Of a DNA stretch of 62,739 bases, positions 35,028 to 44,812 are shown piece after piece; the stretch's first letter is position 1; each line of letters opens with the position of its first letter. Location: contig NZ_WNKZ01000026.1 of the NCBI RefSeq assembly GCF_009720835.1, positions 1 to 62,739 on the forward strand, written 5' to 3'. Source of the DNA: Pseudoduganella buxea (lineage in GTDB: Bacteria; Pseudomonadota; Gammaproteobacteria; Burkholderiales; Burkholderiaceae_D). The notes beneath the pieces are model-generated. The model had not been told where the DNA came from and searched no databases. It worked only from the letters and a program-made list of their open reading frames with translations. The translations under genes were made by a program, and so were the position numbers.

Positions 35028-35576
35028 ATGAACAGAAAAAAAATCCTCGGCTCCCACGTCAAGCGCATGCTGTCCGGCGTCTCGGACCACGGCCGGAAGC
35101 ACCTGACCGAGGTGGAGACCGACCTGCTGCAGACCAACCTGCTGCTGGAAGAGGCGATCGAGAAACTGTCGCGCAACTTCATGGCGATCCACGAGGCCGT
35201 CAGCGCCCAGCAGGCCACGATCCGCCTGCTGCTGGACGGCGGCACGCCGTCGGCCGACGACAAGGCCCGGCTGGAAGCAATGAACGAGCAGGTCAGCACT
35301 TATGTGAACGCGGCCATTACGAGCATGCAGTTCCAGGACATGACGAGCCAGCTGATCGACCGCACACTGAAGCGGGTGACGGGGCTGCGCGAGTTCCTCG
35401 CCACCCTGGGCACCTACGGCGCCGACATGGACCCCGAGAGCGACAGCGAGGCCATCGTCGAGCTGCTGGGCAAGGTCAGCATGGCGCTGGCGATCCAGAG
35501 CCTGGAGCTGCGCAGCGTGCTGCGCAAGGCGGTCAGCCAGAAGCACCTGGAAAGCGGCGACATCGAGCTGTTCTGA
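35028..35576 (+). CDS. CheZ-like CheY phosphatase (second, divergent copy)
   Basis: 182 residues, nearly all helical, 21 bp after motB. Residues 101-110 read QFQDMTSQLI. This keeps the DxxxQ catalytic pair of CheZ as Asp104 and Gln108; the classical CheZ in this window has DFQDLTGQVI. Length and helical pattern fit a shortened CheZ hairpin. The last residues are SGDIELF, a short tail that could dock CheY as the CheZ C-terminus does. It is followed by a cheY 75 bp later. The assignment rests on motif and context; overall similarity to CheZ is low. Confidence 0.65.
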   Translation: MNRKKILGSHVKRMLSGVSDHGRKHLTEVETDLLQTNLLLEEAIEKLSRNFMAIHEAVSAQQATIRLLLDGGTPSADDKARLEAMNEQVSTYVNAAITSMQFQDMTSQLIDRTLKRVTGLREFLATLGTYGADMDPESDSEAIVELLGKVSMALAIQSLELRSVLRKAVSQKHLESGDIELF

Positions 35577-35651
35577 GCTCGGCGCGGATACACCGAATAA
35601 CACTGTGGGCCACACGCGAGCGGCCCGAAACTTTTAAGTGAGATAAAAAAA

Positions 35652-36017
35652 ATGGCTAAAACGATTCTAGCAGTTGACGATTCCAGCTCCCTGCGCCAGA
35701 TGGTGGCGTTTTCCCTGAAGGCCGCCGGCTATCAGGTGGTGGAAGCGGTCGACGGCCAGGACGGCCTGGAAAAGGCCAAGCTGCAGACCGTGGACCTGGT
35801 GCTGACGGACCAGAACATGCCGAAGATGGACGGCCTGCAGCTGATCAAGCACCTGCGCGAACTGCCCGCCTACGCCAAGACCCCGATCCTGATGCTGACC
35901 ACCGAGTCGTCCGACGAGATGAAGGCCAAGGGCCGCGCCGCCGGCGCCAATGGCTGGCTGGTCAAGCCGTTCGACCCGCAGCGCCTGATCGAGGTCGTAA
36001 AAAAGGTCATCGGCTGA
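35652..36017 (+). CDS. cheY: chemotaxis response regulator CheY (first copy)
   Basis: 121 residues of one receiver domain: acidic pair DD (9-10), phospho-acceptor Asp53 in LVLTDQNMPKMDG, Thr in MLTTES, Lys in LVKPFDP. It is followed 37 bp later by cheA, so it is probably the direct substrate of that kinase. It differs clearly from the second CheY at 43683 (acceptor Asp57). Confidence 0.93.
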   Translation: MAKTILAVDDSSSLRQMVAFSLKAAGYQVVEAVDGQDGLEKAKLQTVDLVLTDQNMPKMDGLQLIKHLRELPAYAKTPILMLTTESSDEMKAKGRAAGANGWLVKPFDPQRLIEVVKKVIG

Positions 36018-36054
36018 ACATGTGTTCTCTGAGCTTATTTGACGGAGTCTTGCC

Positions 36055-38289
36055 ATGACCATCGACATAAGCCAGTTTTTCCAGGTCTTTTTCGACGAGG
36101 CCGAGGAACTGCTGGCTGAAATGGAAAGGCTGCTGCTTGCCGTCGACGTCAGCGCGCCGGACGAGGAGGATCTGAATGCGATCTTCCGCACCGCGCACTC
36201 CGTGAAGGGGGGCGCGGGCACGTTCGGCCTGACCGACATGACGGAAGTGACGCACATCCTGGAAACGCTGCTGGACCGCATCCGCAAGGGCGAGATGGCG
36301 CTGACGCTCGACCACGTGGACGCCTTCCTGGCGGCCAAGGACGCGCTGAAGATGCAGCTGGACGGCCACCGCCTCGGCAGTGCCGTCGACCAGGACGCCG
36401 TGGGCGACGTGCGCATGATGCTGCAGCACCTGGCCCAGGACGTGCCGCTGGCCGCGATCGCCCACGTGGCGCCGGCCTTCCAGACGTCAAGCAGCGACGA
36501 GGAGACGGTCGATCACAGCGGCGGACGCCGCTACCGTCTCGAGCTGCCGAAGATGGCACACCGCGAGGTGACGGCACTGGCCGCCGAACTGGGCCTGCTG
36601 GCCCACGTGATCGTCACGCCGCTCGACAACGAGCGCAACGCGATGGTCGTCACCACCCATGAAAGCCTGGACGACATCATCGCCATCTGCTCGTTCGTGC
36701 TCAACACGGACGAGATGGCGGTGACGGAACTGCCCGTGCTGACGCCCCAACAGGCCGCGCTGGAACAGGCCGCGCGCAGCAAGGTCGAGGAAGACCTGGG
36801 CTACGGCTTCTTCGACCCGCTGCCGAAATCGGAAACGGGCAAGACGGCCGCCAGCCTGGCCGGCAGCGAAGGCCAGGGCTACGGCTTCTTCCAGCCGCTG
36901 GACGAAATCCGCGCCAATGCGGCCGGCTCGGACAGCGACGCCGCGCGCGGCTACGGCTTCTTCCAGCCGGTCGAGCAGATTCGCGCCGCCGCCGGCATCA
37001 AGGAAGCAACGCCGGCCGAGAAGGTCGCCGTGGTCGAGGAAGAGAAAAAGCCGCAGCGCCGGGAAGGCGACAAGGCCCCCGCGCACGGCGCCGAATCGTC
37101 GTCGATCCGCGTGTCGATCGAAAAGGTCGACCAGCTGATCAACCTGGTGGGCGAGCTGGTGATCACGCAGGCCATGATCGAGCAGCGCGTCGACACGCTC
37201 GACGCCATGGTGCACGAGCGCCTGCTGGCGTCGGTCAGCCAGCTGACGCGCAATACCCGCGATCTGCAGGAAGCGGTGATGTCGATCCGCATGATGCCGA
37301 TGGACTTCGTGTTCTCGCGCTTCCCGCGCATGGTGCGCGACCTGGCCGGCAAACTGGGCAAGAAGGTCGACTTCATCACCAACGGCGCGGCGACGGAACT
37401 GGACAAGGGCCTGATCGAGCGCATCGTCGACCCGCTGACGCACCTGGTGCGCAACAGCATCGACCATGGCATCGAGATGCCGGACGTGCGCCGCGCCGCG
37501 GGCAAGACGGAAACGGGGCGCCTGTTCCTGTCGGCCACGCACCAGGGCGGCAACATCATCATCGAGGTGTCGGACGACGGCGGTGGCCTGAACCGCGACA
37601 AGATCCTGGCCAAGGCGCGCCAGAGCGGCCTGCCCGTTTCCGACAACATGCCGGACGCGGACGTGTGGCAGCTGATCTTCGCGCCGGGCTTCTCGACGGC
37701 CGAGCAGGTGACGGACGTGTCGGGCCGCGGCGTCGGCATGGATGTCGTCAAGCGCAACATCACGGCCATGGGCGGAACCGTCGACATCCGTTCGGCCAAG
37801 GGCTTCGGCACGACGATGTCGATCTCGCTGCCGCTGACCCTGGCGATCCTGGACGGCATGTCGATCCGGGTCGGCGAGGAGGTGTACATCCTGCCGCTGG
37901 GCTTCGTCATCGAGTCGATGCAGCCCAGCCCCGAGGACGTCAAGGAAATCACCGGCAAGGGCAAGGTGGTCAAGGTGCGCGGCGAATACCTGCCCCTGAT
38001 CCCCCTGTACCAGATGTTCGACATCGAGCCGCGCTTTACCGATCCGTCCGAAGGCATCCTGGTGATCCTGGAAACGGAAGGACGCAAGGCCTGCCTGTTC
38101 GTGGACGAACTGGTGGGGCAGCAGCAGGTGGTCGTGAAGAACCTGGAATCGAATTACCGCAAGGTGGCCGGCATCTCCGGCGCCACCATCCTGGGCGATG
38201 GCGGCGTGTCGCTGATCCTGGACGTGGCGGCGCTGATCCGTTCTTCGCGCCAGCTGGCCGACGAAACCATTTTTAATACGCTTAGCTGA
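36055..38289 (+). CDS. cheA: chemotaxis histidine kinase CheA
   Basis: 744 residues. P1 Hpt domain with phospho-His48 (IFRTAHSVKGGAGTFG). Residues ~158-225 resemble a P2-type CheY-docking domain (YRLELPKMAHREVTALAAEL in part). A linker of ~110 residues follows, with three GYGFF repeats at 249, 275 and 299. Then come P3 dimerisation (~350-410), P4 kinase with LTHLVRNSIDHGIE and VSGRGVGMDVVKRNI, and P5 CheW-like (~600-735). It phosphorylates CheY and CheB according to receptor state. The repeated linker motif is the odd feature. Confidence 0.97.
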   Translation: MTIDISQFFQVFFDEAEELLAEMERLLLAVDVSAPDEEDLNAIFRTAHSVKGGAGTFGLTDMTEVTHILETLLDRIRKGEMALTLDHVDAFLAAKDALKMQLDGHRLGSAVDQDAVGDVRMMLQHLAQDVPLAAIAHVAPAFQTSSSDEETVDHSGGRRYRLELPKMAHREVTALAAELGLLAHVIVTPLDNERNAMVVTTHESLDDIIAICSFVLNTDEMAVTELPVLTPQQAALEQAARSKVEEDLGYGFFDPLPKSETGKTAASLAGSEGQGYGFFQPLDEIRANAAGSDSDAARGYGFFQPVEQIRAAAGIKEATPAEKVAVVEEEKKPQRREGDKAPAHGAESSSIRVSIEKVDQLINLVGELVITQAMIEQRVDTLDAMVHERLLASVSQLTRNTRDLQEAVMSIRMMPMDFVFSRFPRMVRDLAGKLGKKVDFITNGAATELDKGLIERIVDPLTHLVRNSIDHGIEMPDVRRAAGKTETGRLFLSATHQGGNIIIEVSDDGGGLNRDKILAKARQSGLPVSDNMPDADVWQLIFAPGFSTAEQVTDVSGRGVGMDVVKRNITAMGGTVDIRSAKGFGTTMSISLPLTLAILDGMSIRVGEEVYILPLGFVIESMQPSPEDVKEITGKGKVVKVRGEYLPLIPLYQMFDIEPRFTDPSEGILVILETEGRKACLFVDELVGQQQVVVKNLESNYRKVAGISGATILGDGGVSLILDVAALIRSSRQLADETIFNTLS

Positions 38290-38301
38290 TAAGGAAAGAC
38301 C

Positions 38302-38778
38302 ATGGCAGACCAGAATGCCGACATCGCCGGACACGAATTTCTCGCCTTCAAACTGGGCGCGGAAGAATACGGCATCGATATCCTGAAAGTGCAGGAAATC
38401 CGCGGCTACGAAGCGGTGACCCGCATCGCCAACGCCCCCGAGTTCATCAAGGGCGTGATCAACCTGCGCGGCATCATCATTCCCGTGGTGGACATGCGCA
38501 TCAAGTTCAACCTGGGCGAGCCCGTGTACGACCAGTTCACCGTCGTCATCATCCTGAACATCAACGGCCGCGTCGTCGGCATGGTGGTCGACAGCGTGTC
38601 GGACGTGACGACCCTGGAACCGGAGCAGATCAAGCCGGCGCCGGAAATGGGCACGGCGTTCTCGTCCGAATACATGATCGGCCTGGGCACGATCGACGAG
38701 CGCATGCTGATCCTGGTGGACATCAACAAGCTGATGTCCTCGCCAGAAATGGGCCTGATCGAACAGATGGCCGCCTGA
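38302..38778 (+). CDS. cheW: chemotaxis coupling protein CheW
   Basis: 158 residues of one CheW domain: [20 protein letters not shown], then [25 protein letters not shown] in pieces, and [13 protein letters not shown]. It links the receptor to CheA. It starts 12 bp after cheA. Confidence 0.97.
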   Translation: MADQNADIAGHEFLAFKLGAEEYGIDILKVQEIRGYEAVTRIANAPEFIKGVINLRGIIIPVVDMRIKFNLGEPVYDQFTVVIILNINGRVVGMVVDSVSDVTTLEPEQIKPAPEMGTAFSSEYMIGLGTIDERMLILVDINKLMSSPEMGLIEQMAA

Positions 38779-38789
38779 CACTCGTTAAG

Positions 38790-38856
38790 AAAACCGGGGA
38801 CAGACCCTGGTTTTGAAGAAAGCTTGCCTTAAAACAGGGGACTGTCCCCGGTTTTT
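38790..38856. repeat. paired GGGGACAG / GGGGACTGTCCCC hairpins between cheW and the chemoreceptor
   Basis: An imperfect palindrome AAAACC-GGGGACAGACCC-TGGTTTT is followed by an AAAACAGGGGACTGTCCCCGGTTTTT palindrome, 20 bp apart. It belongs with the elements at 19252 and 23363. Being inside a co-directional cluster, it could attenuate transcription between cheW and the receptor gene. Confidence 0.7.
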
Positions 38857-38991
38857 CCCGGCGGCGATCGAACCGATTACCGCCCAAGAAACGCGGTGCA
38901 GCAAAAAAAAAATCTTTGTACTAACAAGAGGCAATCGCCTCGCAGAAGGCGAGCCGTTGCTTCATCATCTTTTTAAGGTAGGGGACTCATC

Positions 38992-40749
38992 ATGAGTGTT
39001 CGCAATTACAAAATCGGTACCAGACTGGGCTTCGGCTTCGGCATCATCCTGCTGATCCTGGTCGCACTGGTACTGTCTTCCAACAGCCTGAACTATCGTA
39101 ACAAGTCGAAGCTGATGGAAGGCCTGGAGCTGACCAATGCCAAGAGCATGCACGCCAGCACGATGAAAAGTGCAATGCTGGAGTCCGGTATCGCCATGCG
39201 CAATATCGGCCTGCAGTCCGACGTCGAATTGATGCAGAAGGAAGAAGAGAAGGTCAAGGTGCAGCGCCAGCGGTACGAAGCGGCGCGCGGCAAGCTCGAA
39301 ACGCTGGGCCTGGACGACAGCGAGAAGAAGGTGCTGTCCGAACTGGCTGCGCTGGACAAGGACGTCGACGCGGCCTTCAAGGACGCGATGGCCCAGGTGC
39401 TGGCGTTCAACGCCGAAGGCGCGACGAAGATCATCGCCGGCCGCATCGATCCGCTCAATACCCGTACCCTGGCGGCGCTGAACCGCCTGGGCGACCTGGA
39501 GCACGCGGCCGCCAAGGCCTTCCAGGAACGCTCGCTGCAGGACGACAGCCGCGTGATGGTGCTCACCCTCGTGCTGGGCGCGCTGGGCGTGGCCATCGGC
39601 GTGGTCTGCGCCTTCTTCACGACCCGTTCGATCACCGTGCCGCTGGCCGGTGCCGTCGAAGTGGCGCAGCGCGTCGCCGCCGGCGAACTGACCTCGCAGG
39701 TCCGCGTCGAAGGCAAGGATGAAACGAGCGAACTGCTGCAGGCGCTGAAGGACATGAACGACAGCCTGGTGCGCACCGTCAGCCAGGTGCGTGGCAGTAC
39801 CGAGACGATCACGCAGGCGTCGCAGGAAATCGCTTCCGGCAATGCCGACCTGTCGGCCCGTACCGAGGCGCAGGCCAGCTCGCTGGAAGAAACGGCCAGC
39901 TCGATGGAAGAGCTGACGTCGACCGTCAAGCAGAACGCGGACAATGCCCGCCAGGCCAACCAGCTGGCCGTGTCGGCGTCGTCGGTGGCGGAAAAGGGCG
40001 GCACCGTGGTGTCGCAGGTGGTCGACACGATGGGTTCGATCAAGGAAAGCTCGGGCAAGATCGTCGACATCATCGGCGTCATCGACGGCATCGCCTTCCA
40101 GACCAATATCCTGGCCCTGAACGCGGCCGTGGAAGCGGCCCGTGCAGGCGAGCAGGGTCGGGGCTTCGCCGTCGTCGCTTCCGAAGTGCGCAACCTGGCC
40201 CAGCGTTCGGCCAGCGCCGCCAAGGAAATCAAGGCGCTGATCGACGATTCCGTGACGAAGGTCGATGCCGGCGGCAAGCTGGTGGACGAAGCGGGCCAGA
40301 CCATGGGCCTGATCGTCACGTCGATCAAGCAGGTCGCCGACATCATGGGCGAAATCACGGCGGCAACCCAGGAACAGAGCAGCGGCATCGAGGAAGTCAA
40401 CCAGGCCATCACGACGATGGACGAAATGACCCAGCGTAACGCGGCCCTCGTCGAGGAAGCCGCCGCCGCCGCGGAAAGCATGCAGGAACAGGCCCAGCGC
40501 CTGGGCGAAGCCGTCAGCATCTTCAAGCTGGGCGGCGAAGCGACGGCGGTATCGCGTCCTGTCGTGGCCAAGGCACCGGCCAAGGCCGCGGCCAAGCCGC
40601 TGGCGGCCCGCGCCGCGAGCACGACGCGTGCCGTGACGGTGCGGCCAGCACCGGCCGCCAAGCCTGCCGCCGCCGCTGCTGCTTCCACGTCGACCTCGTC
40701 GAAGAAAGTGGTCAGCGCACCGGCTGGCGACGACTGGGAAGAGTTCTGA
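38992..40749 (+). CDS. methyl-accepting chemotaxis protein
   Basis: 585 residues, typical MCP. Membrane helices at ~11-30 and ~188-210 frame a periplasmic four-helix sensor of about 155 residues. HAMP (~211-265) and a long coiled signalling domain follow, with the conserved tip [20 protein letters not shown] and [20 protein letters not shown] (residues ~364-402). An Ala/Pro-rich linker leads to the C-terminal pentapeptide DWEEF, the tether for CheR and CheB. It is the only receptor in the window. The ligand is unknown. Confidence 0.97.
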   Translation: MSVRNYKIGTRLGFGFGIILLILVALVLSSNSLNYRNKSKLMEGLELTNAKSMHASTMKSAMLESGIAMRNIGLQSDVELMQKEEEKVKVQRQRYEAARGKLETLGLDDSEKKVLSELAALDKDVDAAFKDAMAQVLAFNAEGATKIIAGRIDPLNTRTLAALNRLGDLEHAAAKAFQERSLQDDSRVMVLTLVLGALGVAIGVVCAFFTTRSITVPLAGAVEVAQRVAAGELTSQVRVEGKDETSELLQALKDMNDSLVRTVSQVRGSTETITQASQEIASGNADLSARTEAQASSLEETASSMEELTSTVKQNADNARQANQLAVSASSVAEKGGTVVSQVVDTMGSIKESSGKIVDIIGVIDGIAFQTNILALNAAVEAARAGEQGRGFAVVASEVRNLAQRSASAAKEIKALIDDSVTKVDAGGKLVDEAGQTMGLIVTSIKQVADIMGEITAATQEQSSGIEEVNQAITTMDEMTQRNAALVEEAAAAAESMQEQAQRLGEAVSIFKLGGEATAVSRPVVAKAPAKAAAKPLAARAASTTRAVTVRPAPAAKPAAAAAASTSTSSKKVVSAPAGDDWEEF

Positions 40750-40868
40750 CGAACTGCAGGGCGCAAGCCTGACGTCAGCGGGGCAACCCCCGGGCCGTTG
40801 GCCCCCGTGACGATAACCCGGCCGCGCTCCGCGCGCGCCGGGTGCCCGGTAACGCAAGGATAGGCATA

Positions 40869-41732
40869 ATGTCCAAAGACACCGTCAAGGAGTTTGATTT
40901 CAACTCGCGCGACTTCGAGAGAGTGCGCGAAATGATCTACAAACGGGCCGGCATCGCGCTGGCCGACAGCAAGCAGGAGATGGTGTACAGCCGGCTGGCG
41001 CGCCGCCTGCGCGCCATCGGAATTTCATCCTTCGTCAAGTACCTGGACGACCTCGAAGCGGGTCGCCTGGGCAATGAGTGGGAATCGTTTACCAACGCAC
41101 TGACCACCAACCTGACGTCGTTCTTCCGCGAGGCGCATCACTTCCCCCTGCTGGCTGAACACGTCAAGAAACACCGCGGCGAGCAGCTCAATATCTGGTG
41201 TTCCGCCAGTTCCACCGGCGAGGAGCCGTATTCGATCGCGATGACGGTGTGCGAGGCATTCAATTCGCTGACCCCGCCGGTCCATATCATCGCCACCGAC
41301 ATCGACACCAATGTGCTGGCGACGGCCGCCAACGGCGTGTATCCGCTTGAACGGATCGACAAGCTGTCGGCCGAGCAGCAGCGCCGCTTCTTCCTGAAAG
41401 GGAAGGGCGACAAGGCCGGCATGGCGCGGGCCCGGCCCGAGCTGCGCCAGCTGATCACGTACCGCCAGCTGAACCTGCTGGACGACAAATGGGATATCCG
41501 TGGCCCGTTCGACGTGATCTTCTGCCGCAACGTGATGATCTATTTCGACAAACCCACGCAGCGCAAGATCCTGTCGCGCTTCGTGCCCATGATGAAACCG
41601 GATGCGCTGCTGTTCGCGGGGCATTCCGAGAATTTCCTGTACGTGTCGGATTCGCTGAAACTGCGCGGGAAAACGGTCTATGAACTGGACGAGCGCCCAG
41701 GCGCGGCCAGGATCGCGCCGCAACGAGCCTGA
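40869..41732 (+). CDS. cheR: chemotaxis protein methyltransferase CheR
   Basis: 287 residues from the ATG at 40869 (AAGGATAGG upstream). The N-terminal all-helical domain (~15-85) precedes the SAM domain with IWCSASSTGEEPYSIAM, then HIIATDIDTNVLATA and FDVIFCRNVMIYFD. It methylates glutamates of the chemoreceptor. The receptor's DWEEF tail should tether it. Confidence 0.97.
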   Translation: MSKDTVKEFDFNSRDFERVREMIYKRAGIALADSKQEMVYSRLARRLRAIGISSFVKYLDDLEAGRLGNEWESFTNALTTNLTSFFREAHHFPLLAEHVKKHRGEQLNIWCSASSTGEEPYSIAMTVCEAFNSLTPPVHIIATDIDTNVLATAANGVYPLERIDKLSAEQQRRFFLKGKGDKAGMARARPELRQLITYRQLNLLDDKWDIRGPFDVIFCRNVMIYFDKPTQRKILSRFVPMMKPDALLFAGHSENFLYVSDSLKLRGKTVYELDERPGAARIAPQRA

Positions 41733-41742
41733 GACGAATACC

Positions 41743-42342
41743 ATGGAAAACGAACATCTCGCAACGAACGTCTACTACGACCGGACGTTCGATACCCAGG
41801 CGGCCAAGATCCTGCCTGGGGAATACTATTACACGGCCAAGGACATGCTGATCGTCACCGTGCTGGGCTCCTGCGTGTCGGCCTGCATCCGTGACAGGGT
41901 GACCGGCCTGGGGGGCATGAATCACTTCATGCTGCCCGACGGCGGCGCCGACAAGGACAGCCCTGTTTCCGCGTCGGCCCGCTACGGCACCTTCGCGATG
42001 GAGATCCTGATCAACAGCCTGCTGAAATCCGGCGCCCGGCGCGACAACCTGGAGGCCAAGGTCTTCGGCGGCGGCGCCGTGCTGAAGGGCTTCACGGCCA
42101 TGAACGTGGGCGAACGCAACGCCGCCTTCGTGCAGACCTTCCTGCGCAACGAACGCATCCGCGTCGTGGCGGAGGACCTGAACGACATTCACCCGCGCAA
42201 GGTCTACTTCTTCCCCCGCACCGGCAAGGTGCTCGTGAAGAAGCTGATGCAGTCGCACAACGATACGCTGGCCAAGCGCGAGATCGAATACGCCAGCCGC
42301 CTGAAAGTCCAGCCCGTGGCTGGTGAAATCGAGCTGTTCTAA
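41743..42342 (+). CDS. cheD: chemoreceptor glutamine deamidase CheD
   Basis: 199 residues from the ATG at 41743. The catalytic Cys44 (VLGSCVSACIRD) and His61 (GGMNHFML) are 17 residues apart as in known CheD proteins, with Thr39 nearby. VFGGGAVLKGFTAMNVGERNA follows in part. It deamidates receptor glutamines. The last residues GEIELF nearly equal the GDIELF end of the CheZ-like protein at 35028, which is unexpected for unrelated folds. Confidence 0.95.
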   Translation: MENEHLATNVYYDRTFDTQAAKILPGEYYYTAKDMLIVTVLGSCVSACIRDRVTGLGGMNHFMLPDGGADKDSPVSASARYGTFAMEILINSLLKSGARRDNLEAKVFGGGAVLKGFTAMNVGERNAAFVQTFLRNERIRVVAEDLNDIHPRKVYFFPRTGKVLVKKLMQSHNDTLAKREIEYASRLKVQPVAGEIELF

Positions 42343-42351
42343 GAGGCCCCG

Positions 42352-43422
42352 ATGACTATCAAAGTACTTGTGGTCGATGACTCCGCGCTGATCCGCAGCG
42401 TCATGACCGAAATTATCAACAGCCAGCCCGACATGACCGTCGTGGGCGTGGCGCCGGACCCGCTGGTCGCGCGCGAACTGATCAAGCAGACCAATCCGGA
42501 CGTGCTGACCCTGGACGTCGAGATGCCGAAGATGGACGGCCTCGATTTCCTGGAAAAGCTGATGCGGCTGCGGCCGATGCCGGTGGTGATGGTGTCGTCG
42601 CTGACCGAGCGGGGCTCGGAAATCACGATGCGCGCGCTGGAGCTGGGCGCCGTCGACTTCGTCACGAAGCCGAAGATCTCGATCCAGACGGGCATGCGCG
42701 AATATACCGAATTGATCGCCGACAAGATCCGCGCAGCCTCGAAAGCCCGCATCCGCGCCCGCACGCTGCCGCAAGCGGGCGCCGAAGGCAGCGCGCCCCT
42801 GCCACAATTACGCAATCCGCTGATGTCATCCGAAAAACTGATTATCGTGGGTGCTTCCACGGGCGGTACCGAAGCGATCCGGGAATTCCTGATGCAAATG
42901 CCGTCCGACTGTCCGGGCATCCTGATCACGCAGCACATGCCGGAAGGCTTCACGCGCTCGTTCGCGAAACGCCTGGACTCGCTGTGCAAGATCTCGGTGC
43001 AGGAAGCGGCGGGCAACGAGCGGGTGCTGCCGGGCCACGCGTATATCGCGCCAGGCCACTCGCATCTGCTGTTGACCCGCTCGGGTGCGAACTACATGAC
43101 GAAGCTGGACCAGGGCGAGCCCGTCAACCGCCACCGTCCGTCCGTCGATGTGCTGTTCCGCTCGGCGGCGCAGTTCGCCGGCAAGAATGCCGTCGGCGTC
43201 ATCCTGACGGGCATGGGGAAGGACGGCGCTGCTGGTATGCTGGAGATGAAAACGGCCGGGGCGTATAATTTTGCCCAGGATGAAGCCAGCTGCGTTGTCT
43301 TCGGCATGCCGCGCGAGGCGATCGCCGTCGGCGCCACCCACGAGGTGGGCGCGTTGCAGGCGCTGCCCGGCATGGTGCTGGGCTACCTGGCGCAGCACGG
43401 CATGCGCTCGCTGCGGGTGTGA
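42352..43422 (+). CDS. cheB: chemotaxis methylesterase/deamidase CheB
   Basis: 356 residues. Receiver domain with Asp55 ([15 protein letters not shown]), then a short linker and the methylesterase domain. Its triad is Ser169 ([11 protein letters not shown]), His195 (TQHMPEGFT) and Asp291 ([10 protein letters not shown]). It removes receptor methyl groups when phosphorylated by CheA. It starts 9 bp after cheD. Confidence 0.97.
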   Translation: MTIKVLVVDDSALIRSVMTEIINSQPDMTVVGVAPDPLVARELIKQTNPDVLTLDVEMPKMDGLDFLEKLMRLRPMPVVMVSSLTERGSEITMRALELGAVDFVTKPKISIQTGMREYTELIADKIRAASKARIRARTLPQAGAEGSAPLPQLRNPLMSSEKLIIVGASTGGTEAIREFLMQMPSDCPGILITQHMPEGFTRSFAKRLDSLCKISVQEAAGNERVLPGHAYIAPGHSHLLLTRSGANYMTKLDQGEPVNRHRPSVDVLFRSAAQFAGKNAVGVILTGMGKDGAAGMLEMKTAGAYNFAQDEASCVVFGMPREAIAVGATHEVGALQALPGMVLGYLAQHGMRSLRV

Positions 43423-43512
43423 TCCCGGCGCGCCGGCCGGGCCGGCGCGGGCGCGGGACGAAGAATGCGGCAAGAACGTCGCGCGATCGATACGTTCTGA
43501 GGGTACGATTGA

Positions 43513-43536
43513 TACGGTAACTGTTTTTTTACCGTA
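43513..43536. promoter_or_regulatory. 8-bp inverted repeat TACGGTAA / TTACCGTA upstream of the second cheY
   Basis: A perfect 8-bp dyad with an 8-base T-rich spacer, 147 bp before cheY and 91 bp after cheB. It lacks a T-run after the stem on the + strand, so an operator seems as likely as a terminator. The 260-bp cheB-cheY gap is the longest inside the che cluster after flhC-motA and probably contains a promoter. Confidence 0.4.
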
Positions 43537-43682
43537 AGTGACGAGGTGTTCTGTTCCCTATGGGTAACGATAATGCTATCCTACAACTTGCTGACGGAGC
43601 GCAATCGAGCGCGCGCATCGAGTACAAGCTGCAGAGCACAAATTTAAATAACCGCGTTACATAAGAATCAACGGAGTAATTC

Positions 43683-44072
43683 ATGGCTGATCCAAAGATG
43701 AAATTTTTAGTTGTTGACGACTTCTCGACGATGCGTCGCATCGTCCGGAATCTGTTGAAAGAACTGGGTTATGCCAATGTGGACGAAGCGGAAGACGGCG
43801 TGATGGCGCTGGCCAAGCTGCGTGCCGAATCCTTCGACTTCGTCGTGTCGGACTGGAACATGCCGAATATGGACGGCCTGACCATGCTGCAGAATATTCG
43901 TGCCGATCCCGCGCTGGCCAAGCTGCCCGTGCTGATGGTCACCGCCGAAGCGAAAAAGGAAAACATCATTGCCGCGGCCCAGGCCGGCGCCAACGGCTAT
44001 GTCGTCAAGCCATTCACGGCCGCCACCCTGGACGAGAAGCTGAACAAGATTTTCGAAAAACTCGGAGCCTGA
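43683..44072 (+). CDS. cheY: chemotaxis response regulator CheY (second, classical copy)
   Basis: 129 residues, close to enterobacterial Che[23 protein letters not shown], phospho-acceptor Asp57 in [31 protein letters not shown], and Lys in YVVKPFT. This is the form that binds FliM to switch the motor. It sits 4 bp before cheZ and almost certainly forms one unit with it. Confidence 0.97.
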   Translation: MADPKMKFLVVDDFSTMRRIVRNLLKELGYANVDEAEDGVMALAKLRAESFDFVVSDWNMPNMDGLTMLQNIRADPALAKLPVLMVTAEAKKENIIAAAQAGANGYVVKPFTAATLDEKLNKIFEKLGA

Positions 44073-44075
44073 TCC

Positions 44076-44723
44076 ATGGTCGAGCAAGCAGCTGCAGCTG
44101 GTAGCGCGGCCCCGACGGACCCCAACGAGGAATTCCTGTCGCGCATCGGGCACATGACCCGTGCGTTGCACGAGAACCTGCGCGGCCTGGGCCTGGACAA
44201 GCTGATCGAAAAGGCCGCCACCGACATTCCCGACGCCCGCGACCGGCTCGACTATGTGGCCCGCCTGTCCGAGGACGCCGCCCAGAAGGTGCTCAACGCC
44301 ACCGACGAGGCCGGCCCGCTGCAGGACGGCATCAGCAAGGATGCGAAGGAACTGTCCAGTTCGTGGCAGGCCCTGCTCGACGGCCAGGGCGGCGAAGCCG
44401 ACTGGCGCGAGCTGGCCCAGCGCACCATCGTCGCGCTCGGTTCGGCCACGGCCGCGACGAGCGCCACGAAGGGCCACCTGATGGACATCATGATGGCGCA
44501 GGATTTCCAGGACCTGACGGGCCAGGTCATCAAGCGCGTCACGTCGATCGCCCAGAACCTGGAAAAGCAACTGGTGCAGACCTTGATCGACTTCGCGCCG
44601 GAAGAACTGAAGAAGGAAATCGATACGGGCCTGTTGAACGGTCCCCAGATCGACACCAGCGCCGAAGGCATCGTGGCCGACCAGGGCCAGGTCGACGACC
44701 TGCTGGACAGCCTGGGCTTCTGA
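44076..44723 (+). CDS. cheZ: CheY phosphatase CheZ
   Basis: 215 residues. The long helical hairpin carries the catalytic pair Asp146 and Gln150 (MMAQDFQDLTGQVIKRV). The C-terminus VDDLLDSLGF is the classical CheY-binding peptide of enterobacterial CheZ. It speeds dephosphorylation of CheY-P. The tight fit to the neighbouring cheY suggests that pair as its main target. Confidence 0.97.
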   Translation: MVEQAAAAGSAAPTDPNEEFLSRIGHMTRALHENLRGLGLDKLIEKAATDIPDARDRLDYVARLSEDAAQKVLNATDEAGPLQDGISKDAKELSSSWQALLDGQGGEADWRELAQRTIVALGSATAATSATKGHLMDIMMAQDFQDLTGQVIKRVTSIAQNLEKQLVQTLIDFAPEELKKEIDTGLLNGPQIDTSAEGIVADQGQVDDLLDSLGF

Positions 44724-44812
44724 CCGGAGGCGGGCACCGGCCCGCCCGATCCGCGCCACTGCATGACCGCGCTACCGCCCCGGGGCGCGCTTCGTTTCAC
44801 TCACATCGGCCA

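Noticed and set aside
43640..43665. FlhDC box before the second cheY (an AAATAACCG stretch)
   Set aside because: It matches only one half-site loosely, and no convincing partner half with the right spacing was found.
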